Below, piece by piece: positions 47,036 through 59,450 of a stretch of 64,000 nucleotides of DNA (its first letter is position 1; each line of letters opens with the position of its first letter). The DNA is from Mantis religiosa (lineage: Eukaryota; Arthropoda; Insecta; Mantodea; Mantidae). Under the pieces are notes generated by a model. That model had not been told where the DNA came from. It saw only the letters and a program-made list of their open reading frames with translations, and ran no database searches. Made by a program: the position numbers and the translations under genes. The stretch lies in contig CM060955.1 in the NCBI GenBank assembly GCA_030765055.1, positions 156,236,006 to 156,300,005 on the forward strand. The letters run 5' to 3'.

Positions 47036-47520
47036 TATTGACTCCGTCGTCTTTTAGCTGGCCTCTTGTGATGGAATTCCGCAAAATCCCTATACAAAGA
47101 CCAACAGTAATCCGCAAGCATTACTTCATTCAAAGGACCCTGATATCTTTGTTTCATAACAGAAATGTCCTGATGGAATCTCTCCCCATGATCATCACTA
47201 ACAGCTCCACAACTAGGAGGGAAAAAGTCTAGGTGGGAGTAAGGAGAAAATGGATCTTAAGGGACATGTTGTATCCAAGGTTACGGTATTTTTGCAGGAG
47301 CACTGTCACCAAATGCTTGTAGTTGCCATCTCTTTTGTTGCCTAAAAATCCATGAACAACACCCGTGAAGGTTTCCCAAGCTTCCTTTTCTTTCCCCTCC
47401 AAAATTTGGTCAAATGCAGGATCCTTTACAAGTTCTCTTATTTGTGGTTCGACAAAAATGCCTTCCTTAACTTTTGCATCACTTAATATCCAAAATTTCT
47501 CTCTGATTGTGTTTTGTTAT
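47036..47520 (-). pseudogene. Degenerate member of an uncharacterised multicopy protein family
   Basis: The minus strand reads KVKEGIFVEPQIRELVKD, EAWETFTGVVHGFLGNKRD, NYKHLVTVLLQKYRNLGYN, MSLKIHF, then after a one-base shift near 47245 HLDFFPPSCGAVSDDHGERF and HQDISVMKQRYQG, ending at TAG near 47037. The MSLKIHFLHSHLDFFP and GERFHQDI motifs mark a repeated, probably transposon-borne family that I recall from cockroaches and other invertebrates as uncharacterised proteins. Its function is unknown to me. The frameshift makes this copy a pseudogene. Confidence 0.75.
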
Positions 47521-48057
47521 TTGACAGGTGTGCCAACTCCCCCCAAAAATTCTCCCAAATTTAAAATCTTCAGTCTAAAAAAATGAAATGTCACTTTATT
47601 TTCAAAACAAGAGCTAATCTATAATTTTTATGGTGATTTTTAAATCCAGAAGATGGAAATACTTGTAATTTCACTATTTTTAATCCCGAAATATTTTCAT
47701 CGTTGCCCAGCGTTATCCTTTACAGGGAAACGTTTTCGACTTCTTTTTTTCAAAATGGCTTAAAAATTAACAATTTTAAAATATTTTCATGAAAATGTAT
47801 GTACAAGTTTTTAAAAATTATCTCAGAAAATATCCCGATATTTTACGACACAACCGTTTTCCTTCTTATACGTTTGAAAATGTCAGAACTTATATTTTTC
47901 TCAAACGAAAATATTTATTTCTTTTTCTTTCGCCTTGTTATGCAACCAGTTCGGATAGCTCAGGCAGTTTTATTTGTGGTCCGCATTCGGAAGCGTTACG
48001 TTATTTTTAAACAATAAATACTTAAATTATTTTTATAACTTTTATTTAATTAATTAT

Positions 48058-48445
48058 TGTTACCCAAACGACAAGCCCGCGATGCCGAGCAATAAATGAA
48101 GGTTGGCGGAGGGAGGGGAGACGTAGGGGTGGCTGGGTCTTCGTTTACCCCTCCTCCTGCCGCTCGAAGTGACACGAAGGTTCGAGAATGTTTTCCCCCT
48201 CCATAAAAGGAGAATCGAGAAACTTCGGGGCCGATCGATACCGGAAGCGACAGCCAGTTGAGAGTAGTGTTGTTATGGCGTGCGTTGTGTAAGTAGCGAC
48301 GAGCGTACGTGTAGATTGATATTGGAAAATCAACTAATTGAGTACATTAAATTGTAATTGTGAACAGTGTATTGCTACGAAAATAAAGTGCAATTTTTTG
48401 TGTTTGTTACCTCGACTTTTTATTTCACGAACCCACAAAGTCACA
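48058..48445 (+). mobile_element. Solo LTR, 4-bp duplication TTAT
   Basis: It starts TGTTACCC and ends ACCCACAAAGTCACA. TTAT flanks it at 48054-48057 and 48446-48449. A CCATAAAAGG near 48202 and an AATAAA near 48382 fit an LTR promoter and polyadenylation site. It is shorter than, but related at its ends to, the LTR at 1750. Confidence 0.9.
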
Positions 48446-48670
48446 TTATTGAGGTAGACTAATAAAGAAAGACAATTCTTTTTGTGCAGTATTCAAATAA
48501 ATTTCTCTACTTACTTCTACAGTTGAAAGTGTCATTCTTTTAATCAGCTACCATAGATATTAACCCAGAAAATCAAGCTACAGACCTATTAAACTTCCCA
48601 AATATTTGCTGTAGAAGACAATAATATATTAAAAAGACTTCAAAAGGGCCTGCATTTTTTCAGGACTGGG

Positions 48671-49090
48671 ACGAGATAGGAACTTTTTTTTTTTTGGTAA
48701 AGAATACGCGGAGTCTTTGTAAATGCGTGACAGAGATGGCAGCACTGTACAGTGCATAGAACTCTAGTGGCAGCGACGAGAGTTAGTACTGTTTTTTATA
48801 CTTAAAATGGTGACGTTTTCATTGCAAGAACAGTGTGTAATCATTCGTTTTCTCCATTTTCGTAGTGTGACACCTATTGAAGTTCATCGCCAATTGAGTG
48901 AGGCATGTGGTGATGGTACCATGGATGTGTCTAATGTACGTTCCTGGGTGCGACAGTTCAATGAAGACAGAACATAGTGTGACAACAAACCAAGACAGTC
49001 ACGGCTGACGACATGATCCAGCGAGTGGAGAACGTTGTCTTGAAGGATCGCCGACAATGGGAGAAAATAATGAGAAAGTAAACAAGTGAA
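48671..49090 (+). pseudogene. Mariner family C copy 1, truncated
   Basis: Translation from ATG near 48807 gives FSLQEQCVIIRFLHFRSVTP, IEVHRQLSEACGDG and SNVRSWVRQFNEDRT, then a stop. This is the N-terminal helix-turn-helix of a mariner transposase. The noncoding left part (GACAGAGATGGCAGCACTG) matches the copy at 51660-51803. The catalytic domain is missing. Confidence 0.8.
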
Positions 49091-49215
49091 CATTTTTTGA
49101 ACAAACTGTAGTGTGGGTGTCTTGCTGTGGAGAGAGCAAACTTAGACTCCCTCCCGAAAAGCAAATCAAACAACTTGACAATTTAGCCTTCTGGATATCA
49201 AACTCCAACTTGAAT

Positions 49216-49653
49216 TTTTGTTAATTGATGGAAATTAATCATTTCTTTACACTAGCTGTATATAGGCTAAGGTTTTTGATAGATAGTCAACATGAAAAAT
49301 TCAATGCCATGGCCGGGATTTGAACCACTCTATCTATCAAAAGCCTTAGCCTATATACGGCTAGTGTAAAGAAATGATTAATTTCCATCAATTAACTGAA
49401 ATAATAAGAGTTAAATGATGAAGCCTGGGACTTAAGTATTTACAATAGTAAGTCGCCACAAACGGTGTATCTCGAATGTGAGAGCCCCTAGTGGTTTACC
49501 GGGAAAATATACGAGTCAACTGGAGAATTTAATGTCAGGACGGCACGTCGGCCATGGTAGCTCAATGGGTAAAGAGCGACTGGACGGAAACCAGGAGGTT
49601 CGTGGTTCAAATCCCGGCCATGACATTGAGTTTTTCATGTTGACTCTATCTAT
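49216..49653. mobile_element. SINE-C fold-back insertion with 11-bp target duplication
   Basis: CCAACTTGAAT flanks it at 49205-49215 and 49654-49664. A short minus piece (49216-49329) is followed by a plus copy with leader, box A and box B GGTTCAAATCCCGG. The two parts are complementary over about 110 bp. Confidence 0.9.
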
Positions 49654-50297
49654 CCAACTTGAATATTTTCACTTTCTACCGACCACACTACTACGTTTTG
49701 TGTACCAGAACTGTAACATTACTTCAAATGCACTTAGAATTTCTATCAAGTGCTGGAGTTACTCGTAATACAAATTAACCTCTAGAGGGTGATACTTCAA
49801 ATTGAGGTTTCATTTATGGTTGCTCTTTAACGTACATCATCTTAATCTAGTCTTAATCTTCCCTGTCACTTTTCAACGTAAACCTCCATTTCTATGCATT
49901 CACTTTACTCATCATTCTGAAAGATTGAAAATATCTTTATGATAGAACTCTGTTATGCTGTCATTCCATATGCTGGTGTTTTGTTTCAAGCATGTATCAC
50001 AATGCTTATAGAAAAACAGACATCTTCATCTTGAAATCTGACAGAGGTTTTGGGAGATGCTTCTCCTCTGAAGTTCAGAGTTCAGACAAATACAAGTAAC
50101 AAGGAATATTTCTAAAATGGTTCGTTCTACCAAAAATGTATCAAGTATAAATTTTTGTTTTAACAACATTCTCAACTCGCTGGATCTTGTCGTCAGACCG
50201 GATGGTGCGAGGCCGTGACTGTCTTGGTTTATCTCACGATGTTCTGCCTTCATTGAACTGTCGCACTCAGGGACGCACATTATACACATCCATGGTA

Positions 50298-51311
50298 GAG
50301 TCTGTTTAGTTAACTGGTGTGCACGTCGGCCTCTGCTTTGACGAACCCTTATAATCGTTTTACAACACAGACCCTCCTTCTCGTAGACCTTTCTGCAAGG
50401 TTGCCACGTTCTCGATACGTCATGGGTATCGTACGAGGTTTCGTCTAAATAAATTATGTTATGTCCATTACTGCAAAACTTCTTTAGTTTTGACAAATAT
50501 ATGTCACCAAGCTACAATTCTACTGGATTCCATAATAACCCTTAACTTATTCAAAGTGCGGTATTTGAAACCCAGCTCCTTTAGGAGACCGCGGAAAGTG
50601 AAGCGCCCAAAAGGAAAATCACAAATTTCTTGCAAATGTGCAACCAATTCGTCTAAGGTGGACGCTCTCCCTTTTGCATAGAATCTATAAATTTATCGGC
50701 GAATTAAATTGCATGTGAAATTATCTACTTTAGAGAAACGTTTCCTTTTGTTTTCACACTTGATCGGCGTCTTTGGTATTCCTTTCGTCACAATATTTCT
50801 TACTGTATTTCTGTGAATACCCAGAATTTATCATCAGGTTCATTGCATGACCCCTTACCAAGATTATTTTTCAGCACATATTTATATGTGTTCAAAACAA
50901 GCGCTTGAATTTGCTTAGAAACAGTTCCCGTTATAACTTTTTATAGGCTTTTCCAGTAATATAATATTCACACTATTGTCATCACTTTGATTATTTTCAC
51001 TTGACTGAAAGTGATCTACTACTTCATTTGCATTTACCACTGTATTTCCCTCCCACGGTCTCCACATCGTGACACACAACGAATTTCTGCACGTAATGAA
51101 ACAGATCAACTAGAAGTTGGAACTTTGTCAACTGAGACTCCACGTGGAGTAGACATGCGTCTGTCACTTCGAGAAAATCAGGGTTGCTATTGGTCCTCAA
51201 CGACAGTGTTCCATTTCTAAAGTGTGGCGATAGATTTATGACGGTCATTAGTGGGTGGGAGGGTAGTTTCCTTTGAGGGGCAAACTGCACTTGCGTTCAC
51301 TAGACAGACTC
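50298..51311 (-). mobile_element. Element X: Tc1/mariner-like transposon nested in mariner C
   Basis: Inverted ends GAGTCTGTTTAGTTAACTGG (left) and GAGTCTGTCTAGTGAAC (right, minus strand) are flanked by TA on both sides, and the flanks join into the mariner C reading (GGTACCATGG in copy 1). The minus strand holds a decayed transposase: GIHRNTVRNIVTKGIPKTP, KGRASTLDELVAHLQEICD, FRGLLKELGFKYRTLNKLRV (two helix-turn-helix-like regions), then NIIYLDET, the first catalytic Asp. It has two stops and a frameshift and is truncated before the second and third acidic residues. Length is 1014 bp. Confidence 0.8.
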
Positions 51312-51401
51312 TACCATCACCACATGCCTCACTCAACTGGCAATGCATTTCAATAGGTGTCACACCACGAAAATGGAGAAAACGGATGATTACACGCTGT
51401 T

Positions 51402-51613
51402 TTTTTTTTAAATTTACGTCCTCCAACGATGAATGAAATTGGTGAAATGATGCTCAAATGAATCCGGGGTCCATGGAGCTTAGAGCTACCTGACATTCGT
51501 CTTTAAGGATAAGGGAAAACCCTGGAAAAAAAAACTTATCCAGGTAGCTCACCCTGACCGAGATTCGAACTCGAGACCTCTTGAATGTGAGGCAGACACA
51601 CTACCGAGGGGGC
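51402..51613 (-). mobile_element. SINE-B copy with 10-bp target duplication
   Basis: ACACGCTGTT flanks it at 51392-51401 and 51614-51623. It has the box B complement GATTCGAACTCGAGACC and one body unit. It is inserted in the 5' coding part of mariner C copy 2. Confidence 0.92.
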
Positions 51614-51805
51614 ACACGCTGTTCTTGCAATGAAAACGTCACCATTTTAAGTATCAAAAACAGTCCTAGCTCTCGTCGCTGTCACTAGAGTTTTATGCAC
51701 TGTACAGTGCTGCCATCTCTGTCAGACATTCACAAAGAGTCCACGTGTATTTTTGAGAAAAAAAAACGGAAGTTCTTAGGTGTTATAACCTGGACACACC
51801 TCGTA

Positions 51806-52429
51806 CATACAGCATGACACTAAGTGCCATCTGCAGTGACAACGCGGTGCTACTTCCCAGCGGCGCATATGTAAATGTTTTCCCAAATCCTCCTGACAAA
51901 TTCTTTTACTATGAAGTGGTAACCATTTGCAATATTTCAGGCTTAAACTTGTGTTACAACAATAAACGAAATGACAGAGATAAGCGAGCGTAGAGGTCGT
52001 ACGAATAAACTGGCTTGCATGTTAAGTGTAATGGTCGCCTGGAGGAGATGACAGATGATGCAGAAACCACGTCACTGAAACGTGCCCAAGTTGGTAACGG
52101 GAACTGTTGACCATGAACTGCGGAAATCGCTGCTAATCCTCCTTAATGAAAATAGCGAGGCACGTCTTCTTGAGATGATGGTCATATCCGTTAAGTGGCA
52201 TCAATCACGTGCTAATTAGGGAAACATCTTCTGCTTCTAACTTTACCTTCCCAGTGCCGTTTATTGCTCTCTCTAAAGTTTACTGTATTTTGACTAAGGA
52301 GCGGATTCCTATGACATGTAATTTATTGTCTCTTAAAAGTCATAGGGTAGAGCGGGGCTATTCCGCTCATTTCAAATTTTTGGTGTTATAAAACAAATAA
52401 AAAAAATTTTCTATGTTAAACACAGAGCA
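51806..52429. other. Unique-looking sequence, no gene seen
   Basis: Nothing recognised. Confidence 0.4.
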
Positions 52430-53276
52430 GTACAGTGTTTATTAATACGAATTCCCGATGCACAATTTCACAAATATCAAAAAAGACAAAGATCATCGTC
52501 TTCACATTTGACCTCACTTGCCTTGCTTTTTTTGCTCTGGGAGAGCTGGGAGTCCTCCACTGGCTTGACGCTTGCTTGGTTTCTGTGTCATACCCGTAAC
52601 ACCAACTCTCATCTGTAATGTCTTTGTTCAAGAAGTTTGGATCACGTGCAATCTCTGTTTACAAGTCCTGACACACATTCATGCGGATGGTTTTGTGCTC
52701 CTGTGTGAGAAGGCGCGGAATAAATTTAGCAGCAACACGTCTCATGTGCAAATCCCCCCTCAAAATCCGCTGGCACGAGCTCCAACTGATTCCTGTTGCT
52801 ACTGAAATTTGGTCAATCGTTTGGTGACGATCCTCGTTGATATTTTGGTGGACTTTTTCAATGTTCTCCTCATTTCGCGATGTTGAAGGGCGTCCAGAAC
52901 GAGCTTGGTCATCAACATACATCTCACCACTTTTAAAGCGCCCAAATCACTCGAAAACCTGTGTGCGGCTCATAGCGTCCTCCTGGAAATCTTCCTGAAG
53001 CATTTGGTGTGTCTGCGATACAGCGTTTTTTAAGCAGTAAACAAAATTTCACACACACTCTTTGTTCTTTTAAAGTTGCCATAACGACTTCGCAGAGGTA
53101 ACCCGCCAACAGTCAGAGAAACACAATACCACACTTGCACGTTCAGCTCTACACTGTCGCCGTCTGCCCAGCTGTTTCATGAAGGTCTCTACTAACACCA
53201 TCTAGTGTGAGAACCCTGCACTACGTCTACGAGTGGCAGCACACTCGGAGTCCGGTTTATTTTGGGTGCTCCCTTG
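52430..53276 (-). mobile_element. Mariner family D, 3' truncated
   Basis: The minus-strand 5' end CAAGGGAGCACCCAAAATA abuts TA at 53277-53278. The transposase begins MATLKEQRVCVKFC near 53082, is frame-shifted, then reads DDQARSGRPSTSRNEENIEK, LHMRRVAAKFIPRLLT (linker), ITDESWCYGYDTET (first Asp region) and ends at FFDICEIVHREFV. The second and third Asp are missing. It is inserted at the edge of repeat F. Confidence 0.85.
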
Positions 53277-53860
53277 TACAATTAAGATCATAACAAAATG
53301 CTCTGAAGTTAAAAAATAAATATTATAACTGATGTAACTATTTTTACAATTCATATTTTTAATGAAACTAAATTAATCGTGCGTTCGTTGAACTCCCTTC
53401 AGCTCTTTCATCCATCAAAACCATATCCGTTATTTCTGTGTTCGGATAGCGCTCCATATTGCTTGGATTTTCTATCTAAGTACACGCAAAATCCTCTCTG
53501 TTAGGACGGAATGTGTAGTTTTACACTGAAGAGTAACCTTCAACTGTCCGAGTTATTAGTCGACTTTTTCACAAGTAGCTGCCCTTTGTCACATTACCCG
53601 AAAGGTAGGCTAGGGTCACTGATAAAGAACAAGGAGTAATGTTTTTGTTTTCGTGGCCGGTGCGTCCCAGTAACAACTTTTGAGATTCGCACACCAGTGG
53701 TTCCTGCGCTGCCTAATCACAAAATCATGTAATATTTAATGCTGCATAACATTATACCTAACAGAACTTCTAAGCTGCGACACCGAAAATCGGAATAGTT
53801 AAGTTATAAACTAGAAAACGGCTATGATCGTTCGGTGTCGTTTTAAAACAACCGTATATA
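53277..53860 (+). repeat. Dispersed repeat F, copy 2
   Basis: Matches 8675-8945 over two blocks (53277-53300 and 53525-53795) separated by unrelated sequence. The mariner D terminal repeat abuts its left edge. Confidence 0.65.
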
Positions 53861-54957
53861 TCTCCTGCCCATACAAACAGAATGGAATATCGAAACCAGT
53901 TCTTATTGTGTGTTCTTTTACACTTTTTGTACAGCATTGAGCAGGGAGTGCACAAACTAGAACACTTTTTCACCGAACATGCTTTTACCGATCTGTGCAC
54001 AGCACGTAAAGCCCAAGACGAGTGTGGCCGGCGTGCCTTGGACAGGGTAAGGCTGTGAGAACGACAGATTTATCAGAGCTGGTCCATAAAGTAGCTGAAC
54101 AACTTGTCTGGTGAGAAAGGTTAGGTCAGTAATTGGTTCTGCCATGTGCTACTTACAAAACTAATTGCCAATTAAAATCCACTGATCAGGTTTCTAAAAG
54201 AACCATACAATTCATAGCCGCTCCATAACACAGTCGCTAAGATTAGAGGGCCTAATTAAAGTACCTCTAGCTCTTTAGTCAGAATAACTCCTCTATCTAC
54301 TTCAAATCTTTTAAGAGTACGTCTCTGTAACGGTTGTTTTAAGACCCAAGAGTTGTAAAATTGTTGAAGTATGTTTAATGATTTAAGAATCGATATGCAC
54401 AAGTTACAATGAATAAAAAACGAAATTGTTAAAATTCAGTGGGTCATGAAATAATGTAACATGTAAATGATATGATGCGATGTTTTTTTTATTGGTAGTG
54501 ATGGCAACGAGAGAAAGCAAAATCAATAGTTTTGGGAGAACAGCTAGGAAAGAAGGCGTCTTTTGATCCAAGAACGTGGAAGTGAAGTTGATGTCGGGAA
54601 TAAACTTTGATAAAAGAGTTAGGGTAGATTCCTGGAGAATTGTAACTGCGTTATACAAGCCATTTGTAAAGTGCTCTATGAAAAATATTATAAAGTATTC
54701 AAATTAAATTGATTTATTTCAAAGTTTATTAAACAGATATTCATTCTCTCGCGACCACGCCTCAAAACTAAGAGTTCTCATAGCTCAAACTGAAGCAGAT
54801 CCGGAGATATTTTAGGTTCATTCAGAACTTTTTTATATTTATATTTTTCCTTTTTCTAATTTAACCTTTTTTCATTATTTACGTTTATTCACTTATGTGT
54901 TTTCTCTAGTTTCACACATATTCACTTCACACGTGAACATACATGCCCAAGGCGGGA
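53861..54957. other. Unique-looking sequence, no gene seen
   Basis: An open minus frame at 53957-54145 is unrecognised. No repeat seen. Confidence 0.4.
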
Positions 54958-54970
54958 CTCGAACACGCGA

Positions 54971-55225
54971 AATTGAAATGAAATGTGTAGTGTTTAACGC
55001 CCGCTTTTACTACATACGGCACCGCAGGCGATGACACTGATGATGCATGAGATGAAGATGGAGCAACGGTGGAATGAGATGGCGGGGGAAACCGGAGATT
55101 CCGGAGAAAACCCGCCCCAGCGCCGTGTTGTCCACCACAAATCTCACTTTGCGGTCGCCTGGGATCGAACCCGGGCTGCCTTGGTGAGAGCCAAGCGGTC
55201 TAACCACTGAGCCACGGCGTGGCCC
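54971..55225 (-). mobile_element. SINE-A copy 6, with 13-bp target duplication
   Basis: CTCGAACACGCGA flanks it at 54958-54970 and 55226-55238. The minus-strand copy has both boxes intact and a full body. Confidence 0.94.
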
Positions 55226-55254
55226 CTCGAACACGCGACCATCTACATGGCGGA

Positions 55255-55420
55255 ACGCAAGAGGAATTCTCATTCATACTTCCAGACTCTGGGGAAGATA
55301 GGGAATCATCTTGGTCGGAGAAAAATCCCCATCCCCACTGCTGGAAGTGAACCCGGGACCCATAGCACGACAGGCAAGTGCTGTACCGACTGAGCTATGG
55401 GACCAGGCCCAGATAGGATC
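55255..55420 (-). mobile_element. SINE-D copy, 3' truncated
   Basis: Minus strand: CCATAGCTCAGTCGGTA (box A) with GGGTCCCGGGTTCAC (box B) and the CCAAGATGATTCCC body shared with 25775. Confidence 0.75.
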
Positions 55421-55613
55421 TGCGGCTATATCATCGTCATACCGGAGGGCTGAATACAAACCTACGACCCCAGTGACAACGCGGGACGACATCGCATGCA
55501 CGTACGTAAAGCAACTTTTACTGCATCTCTGTGTCATTCTAATGACATTTCATTCTGTTTACATGGCCAAGAGTAAAACGAACAATAACAATTTAACATT
55601 TAAGCAAAGTATA

Positions 55614-55826
55614 AGTGATGGAAATTAATCCTTTTTCCACACTAGCCGTGTGTAAGCTAAGATTTGGATAGAGTCAATGCCAGAGACGGCATTTGAACCA
55701 CAGATCTCCCTGTCTTCGTCCAGCTGCTCTTAACCATTGAGCTACCATGACCAACATTCCGGCATACATTAAATTCTCCAATTGACTCGTATTTTTTCCA
55801 GTAAACTACTAGGATTCTCATATACA
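55614..55826 (-). mobile_element. SINE-C copy abutting the TTA array
   Basis: Complement of SINE-C (box B seen as TTTGAACCACAG, box A as TTGAGCTACCATG, flank ATTAAATTCTCCAATTGACT). Its leader end runs into the TTA repeat. Confidence 0.85.
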
Positions 55827-55830
55827 CTGA

Positions 55831-56347
<517 letters not shown>

Positions 56348-56409
56348 GACCCTCAGATTAAATGGTTTCGGAAAAAATATTTATTTTGAAAAATAAGAAT
56401 TGAGTAATA

Positions 56410-58181
56410 AATTTTGAAATTCCGCTAATACTGTCGATACATTTTTTATAGGTGCAAAGGAAACAATGCCATCTAGAGGCAGTAACGCTAAGCCAATCAA
56501 CCTGAAATGGGACCTCCACGTCAGGTCAACCTGTGTGCTCGCAGGATTCAACAATATGCCGACCTCCTCACCACCTGGTTCAAACGTAGGCGCCGATGCG
56601 TCCACCCACACAGGAGCCAGGCCATTACCTTCTCTCGAAGACAAATAGCTGACCTTCCACTAATTCGCCTAACTGGTGAGGACGTCCATTGGAAATCTTA
56701 CGTTAAGTAACTTGGTGTTCTACTCGACATCAAATTATGCTCTAGCGGTGTGGGATGCGCGTTTGTCCATGGGGCCGAACCCTTTACATTTGGTCTCCAT
56801 GGCAGCACTTCCGTATACACTGCAGAGCTGACTGCAATATATCGAGCCATTTTATATGTTCGCCGCCGAAAGTTGGGTGATTGCCTTATTTTAAGTGATT
56901 CCCTCAGCGCACTCCAGAGCCTGCGTGAGCTGTACAACCGCCATCCTCTCGTACAGCGTATCCAGGACGCCCTCCACGTCGTACACGCCTCGGGCGTTAG
57001 CGTGGTTTGTACATGGGTTCCTGGTCACGTAGGCTTGCGGGGGAATGAAATGGCGGATTCGGCAGCCAGGGTGGCAACCATAGACCCCAGTGTAACAATT
57101 TCATCTGTGACCGCGGAAGACTTTCGCTTTTGCGTAGGACGGCGCTCTCGTGCTGGCGCGATGAGTGGTCTGCTCTCCGCGAAAAGCTCCGAACAGTAAA
57201 GGAGCTTCCGAATCACTGGGTGACTTCCTGTCGCCTATCGCGGTGGGAAGAAGTTATTTTGGCTCGGTTGCGTCTTGGCCATTGTCATTTTAGCCACAGT
57301 ATTTTATTAAACCGGACACCGGCTCCAGTTTGCCCACTCTGCGGTGCCGAACTGTCTGTGCGTCATTTATTTTTAGATTGTTTTAGACTAGCACGTCTCC
57401 GCAGGTCTCTCCAGCTGCCGGCCAGCTTGGCAGAGATACTCGCGGATGACGAGACGGCGGTGGGCAAAGTTTTAGCGTTCATTTTATCAACAAATTTTAG
57501 GATTTAGCCCTAATATTTTGGGTATTTTAACCATTTTATCTCCTTTATGGTTTTAATTGTCTTAGTTTCCATTTTAGTCTTTGCCACATCGTGGAGCGTG
57601 AGTGTTATCTTTGCTTTTATTTGATTTATTGCATTTGTCTTTTAGTCTTTCTCGTTTTAATTAGATTTTAAACCCATTGGTTTTTTAAAGGGCGCTGATG
57701 ACCCAGTAGTTGAGCGCCCATAAACACCATCATCATCGACATTAAATTGACGTAGAGAGACCACATTACATATGAGGCTAATAAAGTTACCAAAAGAATG
57801 GGTATACTCTACCCTCTCTATAACCGACGATCGGTGATGTCTCTGCCTACAAAACTGCTCCTGCATAAGGGAGTACTCCGGCCAGCCATCACATACGCCA
57901 GTGAAATATGGGGAGTAGCAGCCAAGTCTCACCTACACCGTCTTGAAATTCTACAATCCTGATTCCTCCGCATTGCCACACACTCCCCTTGGTACATCCC
58001 CAATATAGTTATCTGACGAGATCTACGTATCCCAACAATAACAGACTACACCCATACCCTTTCACGTTCCTTCTATCAAAACCTCTCCCACAACTTCAAT
58101 TCCCTCATCCGCGGTCTAGGTGAGTACGACATCGATCCTGGAGAGCGCTACAAACGCCCGAGACTGCTTCTAGACACATAA
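56410..58181 (+). pseudogene. Jockey-type retrotransposon RT 3' fragment, split by an I-like element
   Basis: Left part: QQYADLLTTWFKRRRRCVHP, HRSQAITFSRRQIADLPLIR, EDVHWKSYVK, one stop, LGVLLDIKL. Right part from 57738: the same IKL, then ANKVTKRMGILYPLYNRRS, LRPAITYASEIWGVAAKSH and a C-terminal tail DPGERYKRPRLLL. Both halves belong to the RT end of a Jockey element closely similar to the one at 4881-5990. Several stops show it is dead. Confidence 0.85.
56737..57737 (+). mobile_element. I-like retrotransposon 3' end nested in the Jockey element
   Basis: GACATCAAATT (56726-56736) and GACATTAAATT (57738-57748) form an 11-bp target duplication with one mismatch. The insert starts inside RNase H (GVGCAFVHG), continues with VYTAELTAIYRAI, SDSLSALQSL and VPGHVGLRGNEMADSAAR, shifts frame near 57140, and ends with a finger CPLCGAELSVRHLFLDC and a stop near 57507. 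The 3' UTR closes with GGGCGCTGATGACCC, TTGAGCGCCCA and an ATC repeat tail. It is a 5'-truncated insertion by target-primed reverse transcription. Confidence 0.9.
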
Positions 58182-59448
58182 AATAACACATCAGATGGTT
58201 TATATATAACTCCAACCTCATCTTCTGCCGTATATTATCCTTCCCTACAAAACACTCCACTACCAGTAGAGGGCCTAGCCCTGCTCTGGCTTGAGACCGA
58301 AGGTCTGACATTTAGATCTTCAACGTCCAGTCGTGATGGTCCTGAGATGGGAATCATTGATTAGCTAAACTGCTGCTGTTTAATAATAATTATGAAGAAT
58401 AGTTGAAGCGTCATTAATATTTAATACAGTTTGTTAATTATATTGCTTTACCGTCAATGGTTTCAGTATATTAGTTTTAATGGAGGTTAAGTTATTATTG
58501 CAAGGTTTAAAAGCGTGTGCATTGTAAATAAATAAATTTGTTAAATATGTTTAACTTCCACGTTTGGATTTCTTCACAGTGGCTGAGGATTTGCAGTCAT
58601 GACTCTGCCAAAAGTAACATTTTCTCTACACTTGCATTAACGGATTATGCGGAAGCAAACTCAGCGTTTTCATAAACCTTCTGCTATAACGGTTCAGTTA
58701 ATTACAAGTGACTCTGAACGAACATTTTTGTTTCATAAATAGAACTGTTACATTAATAAATAGCTTTTATTTAATTTCTTTATACAGGAAAAGCGACAGA
58801 ATATTATATTTAAACTGGAATGTTTTAGTTCGCCCATCAACCGATGAGGCGCTTCTCGCTTCTTTGTCGCGTGGTTTCGTTTATAGCTCTGTGGGTGTAC
58901 CGTTGTCACTCTAAACTCCTATCACACTTTAGGAAAGAGTAGGTTGGCGCAAAATTATGTAATAAATGCGTTAATTTTAAATAATTGGGTATTGTATAGG
59001 ATAGCAGTTCAGCATAAATAGGCACACTGAGTGTCAAATAGGGTTGCCAACTCTCCCATATTATACGGAGGAGTGAGTTATTTAAGCTATATCCGTCTTC
59101 CACTTTCATTTAGTCTGGAAGATCGATTCTACCGTACTTCAGAAAGTGACACAAGGTTGACAACCTACCACGCATTTTTTAAAACCATTACTGGAGGGTA
59201 TTTTGTGTACCATAGATTTGTATTAATAATAACAGCGCTAGAATCGATATGTATTGTAATATCGCAATATCCATAGCATGACAATCGAAATAAGGCGTCA
59301 TTTTAGTTCGCTGGTTTCCGCTTGTGCATCGGTTGAAATCATGTTGAGTAGGAAACATAACCTTGCGTTTATTTGTTTTAATAAACTCATTAAGAAGTGA
59401 ATTATAGATGAAGATGGACACAACACTCCTCCTAAAAAGAAAGGGAAG
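58182..59448. other. Unique-looking sequence, no gene seen
   Basis: No exon, repeat or RNA gene recognised. Confidence 0.4.
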
Positions 59449-59450
59449 TA

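Larger units (their letters stand above)
50165..51803 (-). mobile_element. Mariner family C copy 2, carrying two nested insertions
   Basis: The 5' terminal repeat is at 51803 (minus strand CGAGGTGTGTCCAGGTT, TA outside at 51804-51805). The coding N-terminus (IIRFLHFRGVTPIEMH) is cut at 51312 by element X and by SINE-B at 51402, and resumes left of element X with TMDVYNVR and VRQFNEGRTS in the 50165-50297 part. The catalytic domain is lost. Confidence 0.82.
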
